Assembly: GCA_947493535.1 (NCBI GenBank)
Contig: CANLRK010000002.1
Span: 62,001 to 126,000, forward strand
Source: an uncultured Flavobacteriaceae bacterium
Lineage (GTDB): Bacteria > Bacteroidota > Bacteroidia > Flavobacteriales > Flavobacteriaceae
Length of the DNA stretch: 64,000 bases
Reading direction: 5' to 3'
Position numbers and translations under genes: made by a program. The notes below the pieces were generated by a model. That model did not search any database. It was not told the origin of the DNA and was given only the letters and a program-made list of their open reading frames with translations. This document shows positions 1-8,792 of this stretch, piece after piece; position 1 is the stretch's first letter; each line of letters starts with the position of its first letter.

Positions 1-1230
1 ATTTTTGGAGCTAAAACAAATGAAAAATTAGTACCAGTTACTGAAGAAACAGAAATTGTAACAATTCGTGGTTTTGTGGTAAAACCTGAGTTTGCTAAAA
101 AAAGCAATAAGGAACAGTTCTTTTTTGTAAATAATCGTTTTATAAAAAGTCCGTATTTAAACCATGCGGTAAACTCAGCGTTTGAAGGCTTACTAAAAGA
201 AAATACAAATCCAGGATATTTTTTGTTTTTAGAAGTTGATCCGAAAACAATAGATATTAACATCCATCCCACAAAAACAGAAATTAAGTTTGATAATGAG
301 CATGATCTCTATGCAATTATTAAATCGACTATTAAGCATAGTTTAGGGCAATTTCAAATAGCGCCGGTATTAGATTTTCAGAGAGATTCTAGTATGGATA
401 CACCGTACGAATATCAAAATAAAAAAGTACCTTCACCAACTATTGAGGTAGATAGAACATTTAATCCATTTGCTTCTGAACAGCAAGGCACGCCACGTAC
501 AAGTTCTTTTTCTTCGGGAACACTAGCTAAGAAAAGCAGTGAGGGTTGGGAAAGTATGTATGTTGGGTTAGAGTCGAAAATCACAAATTCCGCAACCGAT
601 ATTACTACAATAGAATTCGAATCAGAAGAAGTTACAGGATCTTTTTTTGATGCTGCTGCTGTGGTACAAGAACAGGTAACTTTACAAGTGCAGAATAAGT
701 ATATTATTAGTAAAATAAAATCTGGAATTGTAGTAATTCATCAGCATAGGGCTCATGAACGTATTATGTATGAAGAGTTTTTACAGCATATAACGGTTAA
801 TCAAGCAGTAAGTCAGCAACTATTGTTTCCGGTGCTTGTTGAACTAACAAAAGAAGAAACACTATTTTTAAAAGAAATAAAGCCAATACTTGAAAATACA
901 GGTTTTGTTTTTTCTAGCTTGTCTGATAGTACGTTAGAGGTTAGTGGTATTCCGGCAGCTATTCGTAATGAACAAGTGCCGTTTATTATTAGCGATTTAT
1001 TGGCTAGTATAGAAGAAAATATGTTAAACGATACTAGTTTGCATGCATCTTTAGTAGCTAAATCAATGGCTAAAAGCATTGCAATTAAAAGCGGAAAACC
1101 ATTAACAAATGAAGAGCAAGAAGATATTGTAAACAGGTTGTTTGCTTGTAAAGAACCAACAATTTCTCCTGCTAATAAACCAGTATTCATCACTTATAGT
1201 ACAGGTGATTTTGATAAAAAATTATTGTAA
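1..1230 (+). CDS. mutL: DNA mismatch repair protein MutL, 3' part
   Basis: The frame is open from base 1, so the N-terminal ATPase half lies outside the window. What remains is the end of the transducer domain (FFFVNNRFIKSP and the DINIHPTKTEIKF motif at about residues 37-95 of this fragment), a low-complexity linker and the C-terminal dimerisation domain. In the C-terminal domain the usual DQHA-x2-E motif reads HQHRAHER and the usual CPHGRP reads SPANKP, so the endonuclease site looks degenerate. MutL couples MutS mismatch recognition to downstream repair. Its stop codon overlaps the next start by one base (TAATG), which suggests translational coupling to the rhomboid gene. Confidence 0.95.
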   Translation: MFGAKTNEKLVPVTEETEIVTIRGFVVKPEFAKKSNKEQFFFVNNRFIKSPYLNHAVNSAFEGLLKENTNPGYFLFLEVDPKTIDINIHPTKTEIKFDNEHDLYAIIKSTIKHSLGQFQIAPVLDFQRDSSMDTPYEYQNKKVPSPTIEVDRTFNPFASEQQGTPRTSSFSSGTLAKKSSEGWESMYVGLESKITNSATDITTIEFESEEVTGSFFDAAAVVQEQVTLQVQNKYIISKIKSGIVVIHQHRAHERIMYEEFLQHITVNQAVSQQLLFPVLVELTKEETLFLKEIKPILENTGFVFSSLSDSTLEVSGIPAAIRNEQVPFIISDLLASIEENMLNDTSLHASLVAKSMAKSIAIKSGKPLTNEEQEDIVNRLFACKEPTISPANKPVFITYSTGDFDKKLL

Positions 1231-1985
1231 TGATACGGATAACCGATAGTGTAAAGCACCTTTTAATAATAAATGTACTTTTATTTGTTGCTAAATACGC
1301 AGCCATGCAAAGTGGTATTAATTTAACACAGTACTTAGGTTTGTTTTTTATAAAGAATGAATTGTTTATGCCGTGGCAGTTGCTAACAACCATGTTTATG
1401 CATGCCAACGTAAACCATATACTTTTCAATATGTTAGCCTTATGGATGTTTGGTAGTGCTGTAGAACAAGTATGGGGAAGTAAAAAATTTTTGTTTTTTT
1501 ATTTTTCTGCAGGTATTGGAGCTAGTTTAATTTATACTCTGGCTAACTACTTACAGTTTCAAAATGTATACACTACATTGATATCTGTAGGTGTAAGTAC
1601 TACAGATATTGCTACGCTCTTAGAAACAGGAAGTTATAATACCTCAATTTTAAAATATGTTAATGAGGCATCATTAACCAACTTTTATAGTATATTTAAT
1701 ACTCCGGCAGTGGGTGCTTCTGGAGCTATAATGGGAGTTTTAGTAGCTTTTGGTATGCTATTCCCTAACTCGGAATTAATGTTACTATTTTTTCCTGTAC
1801 CGGTTAAGGCAAAATATTTTATTCCTGTATTAATTGGGTTAGATGTTTTTTCAGGATTAACAGGAATTTCACTTTTTGGGTCGAGTAATATTGCTTATTG
1901 GGCACATATAGGAGGAGCTTTTGTTGGGTTTATAATGATGTTGTATTGGAAGAAAACACAGTTTAATAACAACCGTTGGGATTAA
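1230..1985 (+). CDS. Rhomboid family intramembrane serine protease
   Basis: The protein has 251 residues and about six membrane segments. Rhomboid hallmarks are present: the HANVNH-ILFNM stretch (residues 58-68, with the conserved N67), the catalytic serine in VGASGAIMG (S164) and the catalytic histidine in AHIGGAFVG (H226). A long hydrophilic loop (about residues 112-157) lies before the serine helix and is larger than in minimal rhomboids. It presumably cleaves membrane-spanning substrates within the inner membrane; the substrates cannot be told from sequence. The start ATG shares a base with the mutL stop codon and the stop shares a base with the next start, so three genes are chained by TAATG overlaps. 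Confidence 0.93.
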   Translation: MIRITDSVKHLLIINVLLFVAKYAAMQSGINLTQYLGLFFIKNELFMPWQLLTTMFMHANVNHILFNMLALWMFGSAVEQVWGSKKFLFFYFSAGIGASLIYTLANYLQFQNVYTTLISVGVSTTDIATLLETGSYNTSILKYVNEASLTNFYSIFNTPAVGASGAIMGVLVAFGMLFPNSELMLLFFPVPVKAKYFIPVLIGLDVFSGLTGISLFGSSNIAYWAHIGGAFVGFIMMLYWKKTQFNNNRWD

Positions 1986-2851
1986 TGTCACAATTTGAAT
2001 TGATAGAAAAATATAAAAAATTAAATGTAGCCGAAAAGTTGATTGCTATAAACATAGTGATGTTCTTGTTTTTCAGGTTGTTAGTTTTTTTGTTTGCATC
2101 TCATACTTTTTTTAATTGGTTTATACTATCAAAAAAAATAGATAGTTTGTTAGTAAAGCCATGGTCTATAATTAGTTATTCTTTTTTGCATCAAGATTTT
2201 TTGCATCTATTGTTCAATATGGTTACGCTGTACTATGTTTCCAAATTATTCTTAACCAGATTTAATTCAAAACTGTTGCTAAACATTTATTTGTTAGGTG
2301 GTATTATAGGTGGGGTGCTATTTGTATTGGCTTACAATGTTTTTCCTGTATTTGAAAATGAACAAAGTTTTTTAGTAGGAGCTTCAGCATCAGTAATGGC
2401 AGTTTTGATTTTTGTAACGGCATACTTACCACAACTTGAAGTTTCTGTTTTTAGTTTCAGAATTAAGCTATGGCAGTTAGGGTTATTTTTTGTTGTTTTA
2501 GACATACTCCAAATGCCATATGGAAATTCGGGAGGTCATGTGGCTCATTTAGGAGGTGCATTGTTTGGGTATATTTATGCAACGCAGTATAAGAAAGGTA
2601 ATGATATAGGTAAAGGTTTTGAGCGCATGATGGATGCTATCTCATCTAGATTTACGTTTCAAAAAAAATCAAAACTTAAAACCGTGCATAAAACAAAAGC
2701 TCAGCGAAGAGCATCAGATAAAACTGTTTATCAAAAAAATAGAATTAAACAGGAGAAAATAGATGCTATTTTAGATAAAATAAGTAAGAGTGGTTATGAG
2801 AGTCTGTCAAAAGAAGAAAAGACTTTTTTGTTCCAATCAGGAAAAGAGTAG
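1985..2851 (+). CDS. Second rhomboid family protein
   Basis: The protein has 288 residues counted from the ATG that overlaps the preceding stop codon; an upstream in-frame TTG at 1976 would add only three residues and is less likely. Rhomboid features are HLLFNM (residues 74-79), the serine motif VGASASVMA (S134) and the histidine in GGHVAHLGGALFG (H188). The serine motif is GASA rather than the common GASG, but both catalytic residues are kept. After the last membrane helix there is a basic, lysine-rich cytoplasmic tail (about residues 205-288). It is a divergent paralogue of the neighbouring rhomboid rather than a recent copy. Confidence 0.9.
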   Translation: MSQFELIEKYKKLNVAEKLIAINIVMFLFFRLLVFLFASHTFFNWFILSKKIDSLLVKPWSIISYSFLHQDFLHLLFNMVTLYYVSKLFLTRFNSKLLLNIYLLGGIIGGVLFVLAYNVFPVFENEQSFLVGASASVMAVLIFVTAYLPQLEVSVFSFRIKLWQLGLFFVVLDILQMPYGNSGGHVAHLGGALFGYIYATQYKKGNDIGKGFERMMDAISSRFTFQKKSKLKTVHKTKAQRRASDKTVYQKNRIKQEKIDAILDKISKSGYESLSKEEKTFLFQSGKE

Positions 2852-2866
2852 TTTAAACGCGTAACA

Positions 2867-3886
2867 TTGAAAAATTTAAACACATTAGATAAAATCATCT
2901 ATTTTGTTAATGGCCTTTTTGCTACAGTATTGTTGTTGGCCTATCTGTTGCCTTTTGTGCCACCAAAAACGTTTTCTTTTTTATCAGTCTTAAGTTTATC
3001 TGTTCCGGTATTACTTGTTGTTAATGCAATTTTTTGTTTGTATTGGTTGCTAAAAGTTAAAAAGCAAATGCTTTTATCGTTAGTTGTATTGCTTTTAGGT
3101 TATGATAGTGTAAGCACGTTGTATCGTTTTTCATCACCAGAAAAAATAAGTGGGCATAATATATCAGTAATGAGTTATAATGTGCGATTATTTAACCTAT
3201 ACAATTGGATTGAAACACCTAACGTTGAACAAGAAATTCAAGAATTTGTAAAGAAGGAGAATCCAGATGTGATTGCTTTTCAAGAGTTTCATCCTCATAA
3301 AAATTTAAACTTTTCTGGCTATCCTTATCGTTATGAGAGCTTGTCTGGAAAAAAAGCTAAGTATGGCCAGGCTATTTTTTCTAAATATAAAATTGTAGAT
3401 AAAGGAGGAATTAAGTTTTCTAAAACGAATAACAAGGCTATTTATGCAGATATTTTAAAAGGTGGCGATACAATACGTGTATATAATATACATTTCCAAT
3501 CTATGCAAATTAATTCAAATACCAAGGAGCTGTCTGAGCAAAATACGGAGTATTTAGTAAAACGCATAGGGCAACGTTTTGAAATGCAGCAAGAGCAAGC
3601 AAAAACAGTTTTGCAACATCAAGAAAAGTGTAATTATAAGAAAATTGTTTTGGGCGATTTTAACAATACGGCATATTCGTATATCTATAAACAATTTAAA
3701 AAAGCAAAGTATAAAGATGCTTTTGAGTTAGCAGGAAATGGTTTTGGTAAAACCTATGATTTTAAATTTTTTCCTTTGCGAATAGATTTTATTCTGCTGA
3801 GTGATTATATGGAGGTGAGTTCGTTTAAAAACTATAGCTCTAAGTATTCCGATCATTATCCTATTCAAGCTGAAATTACGTGGTAG
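2867..3886 (+). CDS. Membrane-anchored endonuclease/exonuclease/phosphatase family protein
   Basis: The 339-residue protein begins with two or three hydrophobic helices (residues 10-85), followed by an EEP-fold domain. The catalytic motifs are in order: MSYNVRLFN, the metal-binding glutamate in VIAFQEFHPH, GDFNNTAYS, IDFILLSD and the terminal SDHYPI histidine motif. EEP enzymes cut phosphodiester bonds in nucleic acids, inositol phosphates or sphingomyelin; the substrate here is unknown. The catalytic domain probably faces the periplasm. The start is TTG, 15 bases after the second rhomboid gene, so it is probably the last gene of that transcript. Confidence 0.88.
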   Translation: MKNLNTLDKIIYFVNGLFATVLLLAYLLPFVPPKTFSFLSVLSLSVPVLLVVNAIFCLYWLLKVKKQMLLSLVVLLLGYDSVSTLYRFSSPEKISGHNISVMSYNVRLFNLYNWIETPNVEQEIQEFVKKENPDVIAFQEFHPHKNLNFSGYPYRYESLSGKKAKYGQAIFSKYKIVDKGGIKFSKTNNKAIYADILKGGDTIRVYNIHFQSMQINSNTKELSEQNTEYLVKRIGQRFEMQQEQAKTVLQHQEKCNYKKIVLGDFNNTAYSYIYKQFKKAKYKDAFELAGNGFGKTYDFKFFPLRIDFILLSDYMEVSSFKNYSSKYSDHYPIQAEITW

Positions 3887-3897
3887 TTGTTATGTTT

Positions 3898-4203
3898 TTA
3901 CATTAGCTGACAGTCAATCCAATCTGTTAACATATGAAATAATAGTGCTAAGGCTATGATTCTTGTTTTTTTTGGAAATAAAAGTAAACAATAAGCGAGA
4001 ATAGCATAGTAACTATGTAAAGGATGAAAGTTGATGCTACATCTGTTAGGGTTGAAGATAGGGGTTGCTAACAGGTGATCTAAGTCAACAGCCATAGACA
4101 GTATAAAAACTCCGTAAACTTTTAACCAATTATCTTTATAAAAAAAATAGGCTATAAGTAACGGTGCGCCTAAGTGTAAAAAATAGTGTAGTATAGTTTG
4201 CAT
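3898..4203 (-). CDS. Small membrane protein, DUF6122-like
   Basis: The 101-residue protein consists of three or four hydrophobic helices with the signature motifs HYFLHLGAP near the N-terminus and DLDHLLATP plus FHPLHSYY in the middle. This resembles DUF6122, a small histidine-rich membrane family of unknown function; the assignment is from memory of the motifs. The ATG at 4203 overlaps the stop codon of the WbqC gene (TAATG), which fixes the start against an upstream TTG. It is the last gene of the parA-lepB unit and ends only 11 bases from the oppositely directed EEP gene, with no visible terminator between them. Confidence 0.75.
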   Translation of the reverse strand: MQTILHYFLHLGAPLLIAYFFYKDNWLKVYGVFILSMAVDLDHLLATPIFNPNRCSINFHPLHSYYAILAYCLLLFPKKTRIIALALLFHMLTDWIDCQLM

Positions 4204-4826
4204 TACCAAAACTTAGCTTGACTTTCTAGGTAGTTTAAGGTGTTTGGACCTTCGTTAAAAAGTAAATCTACAATACTTAAGTTGTTAATATATCCGTGCT
4301 TATCACTAAAAACTTGAGTGTAAGGTATTGTGGGTACATGTACTTCTTTTTTAGCGTTAACTAATCTTCTTAAATCTGTGTAATTTGTAGTTTCTTTTTC
4401 AAAAATTGAAGTGTGATTTATAGTAATGTCTAGCTCAATACAATTGCATATTATTTTAAAAATTGAGCAATTTAATTGATATAATGATTCTTGAGGGGTA
4501 AAAAACAAGGATTTAATGTCATCTTGGTAGTATTCAAAAAAAGGTGATGATTTATAAGCTGATACTATTGATCGCCAATGTTGCTTTTGCCAATTTTCAA
4601 CATTTTCAATGTAAGTGTTTTTATACGCTGTTTTTAAGTTACTTTTATTGTGCTTAACAGGTACATTTAATAATAATTTTCCATTAGCACCATAGATATA
4701 CATACGATTTCGGTAGGTTTGCTTTTGAAAATTATCTGCTGCTTCAAAGGTAACCGAACTTGCTTTAGCTATAGCTACAAAATGTGCAACTGTAGGAAAA
4801 TATGTTGGGTGAATAAGTAAGTTCAT
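4203..4826 (-). CDS. WbqC family protein
   Basis: The 207-residue protein has the WbqC-type opening LLIHPTYFPTVAHFV, a QKQTYRNRMYIYG segment and the HWRSIVSAYKSSPFFEYY motif. WbqC-like proteins occur in glycan and natural-product clusters and as stand-alone housekeeping genes in Bacteroidetes; their reaction is not established. The start is placed at the ATG before NLLIHP. A longer frame reaching 4886 would begin inside lepB and adds a basic stretch not typical of the family. It follows lepB by 19 bases. Confidence 0.85.
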   Translation of the reverse strand: MNLLIHPTYFPTVAHFVAIAKASSVTFEAADNFQKQTYRNRMYIYGANGKLLLNVPVKHNKSNLKTAYKNTYIENVENWQKQHWRSIVSAYKSSPFFEYYQDDIKSLFFTPQESLYQLNCSIFKIICNCIELDITINHTSIFEKETTNYTDLRRLVNAKKEVHVPTIPYTQVFSDKHGYINNLSIVDLLFNEGPNTLNYLESQAKFW

Positions 4827-4845
4827 TACATGTAAAAGAGATAAA

Positions 4846-6534
4846 CTACTCTTCTTTTTTAGTCTTTTTCTTTTTATAAAACACATAGCCTTGCCATGCT
4901 AAAAGCACAACTAGAAAGTAAGGAAGGTAAGAAACAGGTTTTCCACTTCCACCAACTGTTGTAAAAATACGTTCGGTATTAAACTTCCAGTTCTTAATGT
5001 TTTTTAAACCAAGTTCAACACCACTAATACTCATCCATACAAAAACTGGCTTACCTATAACATGATCAAAAGGTACGAAGCCCCAATATCTGGCATCTAA
5101 TGAGTTTTGACGGTTATCTCCCATCATCCAATAATAATCTTGCTTAAAAGTGTATGATGTAGCTAATTGTCCGTTAATGTAAATTTTGTCGTTATCGGTA
5201 GTTAGTTTGTTGCCTTCGTATTCGGTAATAATATCTTTATACAATGGTAATACATTTTTGTTTAAAGCCACTGTTTTACCAGCTTCAGGTATGTATATAG
5301 GCCCGAAATTATCACCATTCCAGTTAAAGTTGCCATACTTCGGAAAAATAGTAGCTTCTCTTTCTCCTTTTGCTTTAACGTTTCTTGTTATGGAAACTAT
5401 ACTGGAATTTTTTGCGAGCTTTTCTTTTTCTTCTACAGACATGTTAATGTTGTAACGATCGGTAGGGATAAAATCACGATTCTGACTTAAGTTTAAACTT
5501 CCGGGTAGTTCTACCATATAACTGGTAGAATCATTAGGAAAAGGTAATACATCGCGAAGTTTGTATCGTTCTGCTGCTGCTTTATTTACTTTATAAAACT
5601 TATTGTACTCTGTTGTTCCAATTTCTTCTTTTAAATAAGTTGCAGATAAAAGTTTTTTTGAAATTACTGTGTAGTAAAATTGTGTTTTGGCACGATCAGG
5701 CAATACAGTTTGCTTACCATTAATAAAGACATAGCCATCTTTAATTTCTAATGAATCTCCTGCAATACCTACACAACGCTTTACATAGTTGGTTTTTTTA
5801 TCGACAGGTTTTTCATATTTCTTGTCAGCAGCTTTATACATGTTGTATAGGGTGTCTGTTGGCCAATTGAATACCACAATGTCATTACGTTTTATTTTCT
5901 GAAAACCAGGAATACGTAGGTAAGGCAACTGTGGCTTTTTTAAATAAGAAGGTGTGTTTGCAATAGGTAGGGTGTCGTGAACCATTGGTGCTGCAACGGT
6001 TGTCATTGGTAGGCGCGCTCCATAATGAAATTTACTCACAAGTAAGAAATCTCCTTTTAACAAAGTTTTTTCTAAGGAAGATGTTGGTATTACAAATGGC
6101 TGCATAAAATAAGTATGAACTAATGTTGCTGCAACAATTGCAAACAAGATTGAACTCGTCCAATCACCAGAGCTACTTTTAGGTTTTAAGCTGCGGTCTT
6201 TTATATGGGTAACATCTTGCGTATAATTTATATAAGCTATGTACAAACCAAAAGTTAATAACACTAAAGCTGTGTCTGTATAAGTATTTTTGCCAAAACT
6301 TCGGCAAGTTTCTACCCAAACAACAGGAATCATAATTAAGTTAATGATAGGGATAAAAAGTAGTATTGTCCACCATTTTGGCCTATTGATAATTCCCATT
6401 AAAACTACGGCATTGTATACGGGAACAAAAGCTTCCCAAGCTTGTCTACCTGCTTTAACATATAACTTCCATGTTCCTAATCCGTGAATTACTTGTACGA
6501 TTAAGAAAAAAATGAACCATTGTGTTAGTGTCAT
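4846..6534 (-). CDS. lepB: Signal peptidase I, long Bacteroidetes form
   Basis: This enzyme removes signal peptides from exported proteins at the inner membrane. At 562 residues it is far longer than the E. coli enzyme. An N-terminal block of three or four membrane helices (residues 5-105) precedes the peptidase. The serine nucleophile is in IPTSSLEKTL (S153), the general-base lysine is in YVKRCVGIAGDS (K252), and box E appears as GDNRQNSLDARYWG. A large insertion lies between boxes C and E, and a C-terminal membrane helix is followed by a lysine-rich end. It follows dapB by 78 bases and belongs to the parA-to-DUF6122 unit. Confidence 0.95.
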   Translation of the reverse strand: MTLTQWFIFFLIVQVIHGLGTWKLYVKAGRQAWEAFVPVYNAVVLMGIINRPKWWTILLFIPIINLIMIPVVWVETCRSFGKNTYTDTALVLLTFGLYIAYINYTQDVTHIKDRSLKPKSSSGDWTSSILFAIVAATLVHTYFMQPFVIPTSSLEKTLLKGDFLLVSKFHYGARLPMTTVAAPMVHDTLPIANTPSYLKKPQLPYLRIPGFQKIKRNDIVVFNWPTDTLYNMYKAADKKYEKPVDKKTNYVKRCVGIAGDSLEIKDGYVFINGKQTVLPDRAKTQFYYTVISKKLLSATYLKEEIGTTEYNKFYKVNKAAAERYKLRDVLPFPNDSTSYMVELPGSLNLSQNRDFIPTDRYNINMSVEEKEKLAKNSSIVSITRNVKAKGEREATIFPKYGNFNWNGDNFGPIYIPEAGKTVALNKNVLPLYKDIITEYEGNKLTTDNDKIYINGQLATSYTFKQDYYWMMGDNRQNSLDARYWGFVPFDHVIGKPVFVWMSISGVELGLKNIKNWKFNTERIFTTVGGSGKPVSYLPYFLVVLLAWQGYVFYKKKKTKKEE

Positions 6535-6612
6535 GTTTTATATTCTTTTTGATGATTAGTATTTACTAATTATAAGTTGTTACGTTATTGTATTTATTTT
6601 AACAAATTAGGG

Positions 6613-7314
6613 TTATAAACCAAGTACATCTTTCATGGTGTATATCCCTTTTTTATGTATAATCCATTCTGCAGCTAATACTGCGCCTAAAGCAAAGCCG
6701 TTTCGGTTGTGGGCAGTATGGTTTATGCTGATGGTATCTACATCACTAGTGTAATTAATTGTATGTGTGCCAGGAACATTTTCAATTCTTTTGGCGCTAA
6801 TAGGAATTTCGCTTACTTCATTTGCATTATTAAGTTTCCAAGTCGACTTATTGCTGTTGGCAATAATTCCTTCTGCTAATGTAATTGCGGTTCCACTTGG
6901 TGCATCAAGTTTTTGAGTATGATGAATTTCTTCAATATCAACTTGATATTGCTTTAAGTTATTCATTATTTTGGCCAATTGCTTATTGAGTTCAAAAAAC
7001 ACATTAACGCCAATGCTAAAATTTGAAGCGTAAATAAAAGCACCTTGTTTTTTTGTACATAAATCAACCATTTGCTGGTAATCGTTTAGCCAGCCTGTGG
7101 TGCCGGAAACAACAGGAGTGTTGTTGTTTAAACAAGCTGAAATATTGTTTACAGCTGCACTAGGAATACTAAAATCAATGGCAACATCTGCATTTGACAA
7201 GTCTATGTTTTTGGTAGAGCTACTAGAAGTAAAAACAATTGTATGCCCTCTGCTTATAGCAATTTGCTCGATTACTTTTCCCATTTTTCCGTAGCCTAGT
7301 AATGCAATGTTCAT
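6613..7314 (-). CDS. dapB: 4-hydroxy-tetrahydrodipicolinate reductase
   Basis: This enzyme reduces hydroxy-tetrahydrodipicolinate with NAD(P)H in the lysine and diaminopimelate pathway, which feeds peptidoglycan synthesis. The N-terminus carries the Rossmann motif GYGKMG (residues 7-12). The catalytic and substrate-binding motif EIHHTQKLDAPSGTA is intact, with the histidine pair and the lysine in place. Its 233 residues are slightly shorter than proteobacterial DapB. The start codon overlaps the stop of the DUF5683 gene by one base (TAATG), implying coupled translation. Confidence 0.96.
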   Translation of the reverse strand: MNIALLGYGKMGKVIEQIAISRGHTIVFTSSSSTKNIDLSNADVAIDFSIPSAAVNNISACLNNNTPVVSGTTGWLNDYQQMVDLCTKKQGAFIYASNFSIGVNVFFELNKQLAKIMNNLKQYQVDIEEIHHTQKLDAPSGTAITLAEGIIANSNKSTWKLNNANEVSEIPISAKRIENVPGTHTINYTSDVDTISINHTAHNRNGFALGAVLAAEWIIHKKGIYTMKDVLGL

Positions 7315-7901
7315 TAAAAATGGTAGTTTAGTGTTAGTCCTAAGTTGGGTTTATAATCTATTTCATTCTGATAAAAATCAGGGCGAATAGTTAAGTTTTC
7401 ATTTACATTAAATTGAGCTAAGTGTGCACTTACATTGGCATCTACAATATTTAAAATGTAAAAAGCAGCGGTTACCAAAAGCGATAAATCTTTGTTTTTA
7501 CTATAAAAACGCTGGGCATCTATTAATGAATCATCACTAAGTATTTGCTCTCCAGTAGTTTGATTGGTAAACTCATCATCGGTAAACCCAGCCAAACGTC
7601 TTTTGTAAATATCACGATAGCGTTTATATTGTTTATTGTTGCGGGTATAGAAATAAATTCCAGCTCCCATACCAGCATATATGATAGGTACTTTCCAGTA
7701 TTGTTTGTTATGGAGTTGCCCTAACCCCGGTAAAACAGCTGAATAAAATGCTGCACGTGCAGGAGATAAGGGGTCGATATTTATTTTTTTTACAGCAACA
7801 GAATCTTTTTTAGAAAGTACTATTTCTCCGGCTTGTTGAGCAAAAGAAATAAATGTAAAACACCCCCAAAAAAGCAGTAATATGAAAAGTTTATTTTTCA
7901 C
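7314..7901 (-). CDS. DUF5683 domain protein, exported
   Basis: The 195-residue protein has a cleavable signal peptide (MKNKLFILLLFWG to SFAQ). The body contains the Bacteroidetes DUF5683 pattern: SPARAAFYSAVLPGLGQLHNKQ, a glycine-rich hydrophobic helix (VPIIYAGMGAGIYFY) and a YKRYRDIYKRR segment. The function is unknown; it is probably an envelope protein. It overlaps the end of parB by 11 bases and dapB by one base, so it sits inside a translationally coupled string. Confidence 0.8.
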   Translation of the reverse strand: MKNKLFILLLFWGCFTFISFAQQAGEIVLSKKDSVAVKKINIDPLSPARAAFYSAVLPGLGQLHNKQYWKVPIIYAGMGAGIYFYTRNNKQYKRYRDIYKRRLAGFTDDEFTNQTTGEQILSDDSLIDAQRFYSKNKDLSLLVTAAFYILNIVDANVSAHLAQFNVNENLTIRPDFYQNEIDYKPNLGLTLNYHF

Positions 7902-8787
7902 GTTCTAAAAGCTTTTTAATTCTGTTAAAATCTTCTTCAGAAGAAAATGGTATGGTTATTTTTCCACTACCTGACTTACCTACATTGATGCCTATTTTAG
8001 CACCAAAGAAATCAGAAAAATCCTTTACACTCTTTTTAATATACTTAGGAGTGGTGTTTGCTACAGGAGTTACTGATTGGGTGTTTTTGTAATTTTGAAC
8101 TAGCTTCTCGGTGTCTCTAACCGATAGTTTTTTGGTAAGTATTTGTTCGTAAATATCCAATTGGTCAGATAAATCAGTGATATTGATAATAGCTCTACCG
8201 TGACCCATAGAGATAAATCCATCTTTCATTCCTGTTTGGATAATAGGGTCTAGTTTTAGTAAGCGTAAATAATTAGCAATGGTTGAACGTTTTTTACCTA
8301 CACGTTCACTCATTTGCTCTTGCGTTAAATTAATTTCGTCAATTAAACGTTGGTAAGATAAGGCAACTTCAATAGGGTCTAGATCTTGACGCTGGATATT
8401 TTCAACCAACGCCATTTCTAAGGATTCTTGATCGTTGGCCAAGCGCACATAAGCTGGTATGGTTTCGGCGCCTATTAATTTAGAGGCTCTGAAACGACGT
8501 TCTCCTGAAATTAATTGGAATTTATTTACACCAGTTTTTCTAACGGTAATAGGTTGTATAACTCCTAATTCTTTTATAGATGATGATAACTCACGTAATG
8601 CTTCCTCGTTAAAGGTAGTACGTGGTTGAAAAGGGTTTACCTCAATAGCATCAATATCTAAGTCGATAATATTTCCAACAACCTTATCGGCGTTTTTATC
8701 AGATGCTGAGTTAATGTCTTTTTCAGGGTCTTTTAATAGGGCTGACAATCCTCTTCCTAATGCTTGCTTTTTCACTGCCTTTGCCAT
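7891..8787 (-). CDS. parB: ParB-family chromosome partition protein
   Basis: This 298-residue DNA- and CTP-binding partner of ParA acts in origin segregation. It shows the N-terminal ParA-interacting segment (KKQALGRGLSALL), the CTP-binding ParB boxes (NPFQPRTTF, IQPITVRK, LISGERRFRA, then ENIQRQDLDPIE), a helix-turn-helix (QEQMSERVGKKRSTIANYLRLL) and a C-terminal dimerisation region. It begins 5 bases after parA. I could not identify a convincing parS site in the window. Confidence 0.95.
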   Translation of the reverse strand: MAKAVKKQALGRGLSALLKDPEKDINSASDKNADKVVGNIIDLDIDAIEVNPFQPRTTFNEEALRELSSSIKELGVIQPITVRKTGVNKFQLISGERRFRASKLIGAETIPAYVRLANDQESLEMALVENIQRQDLDPIEVALSYQRLIDEINLTQEQMSERVGKKRSTIANYLRLLKLDPIIQTGMKDGFISMGHGRAIINITDLSDQLDIYEQILTKKLSVRDTEKLVQNYKNTQSVTPVANTTPKYIKKSVKDFSDFFGAKIGINVGKSGSGKITIPFSSEEDFNRIKKLLEREK

Positions 8788-8792
8788 AACGA

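Noticed and set aside
7751-7762. Perfect palindrome CTGCACGTGCAG just downstream of parB, as a possible parS site
   Set aside because: It lies inside the DUF5683 coding sequence and codes for ordinary residues. It shares only the CACGTG core with the known parS consensus, and CACGTG cores also occur near 15951, 22060 and 60758, none with a proper parS match.
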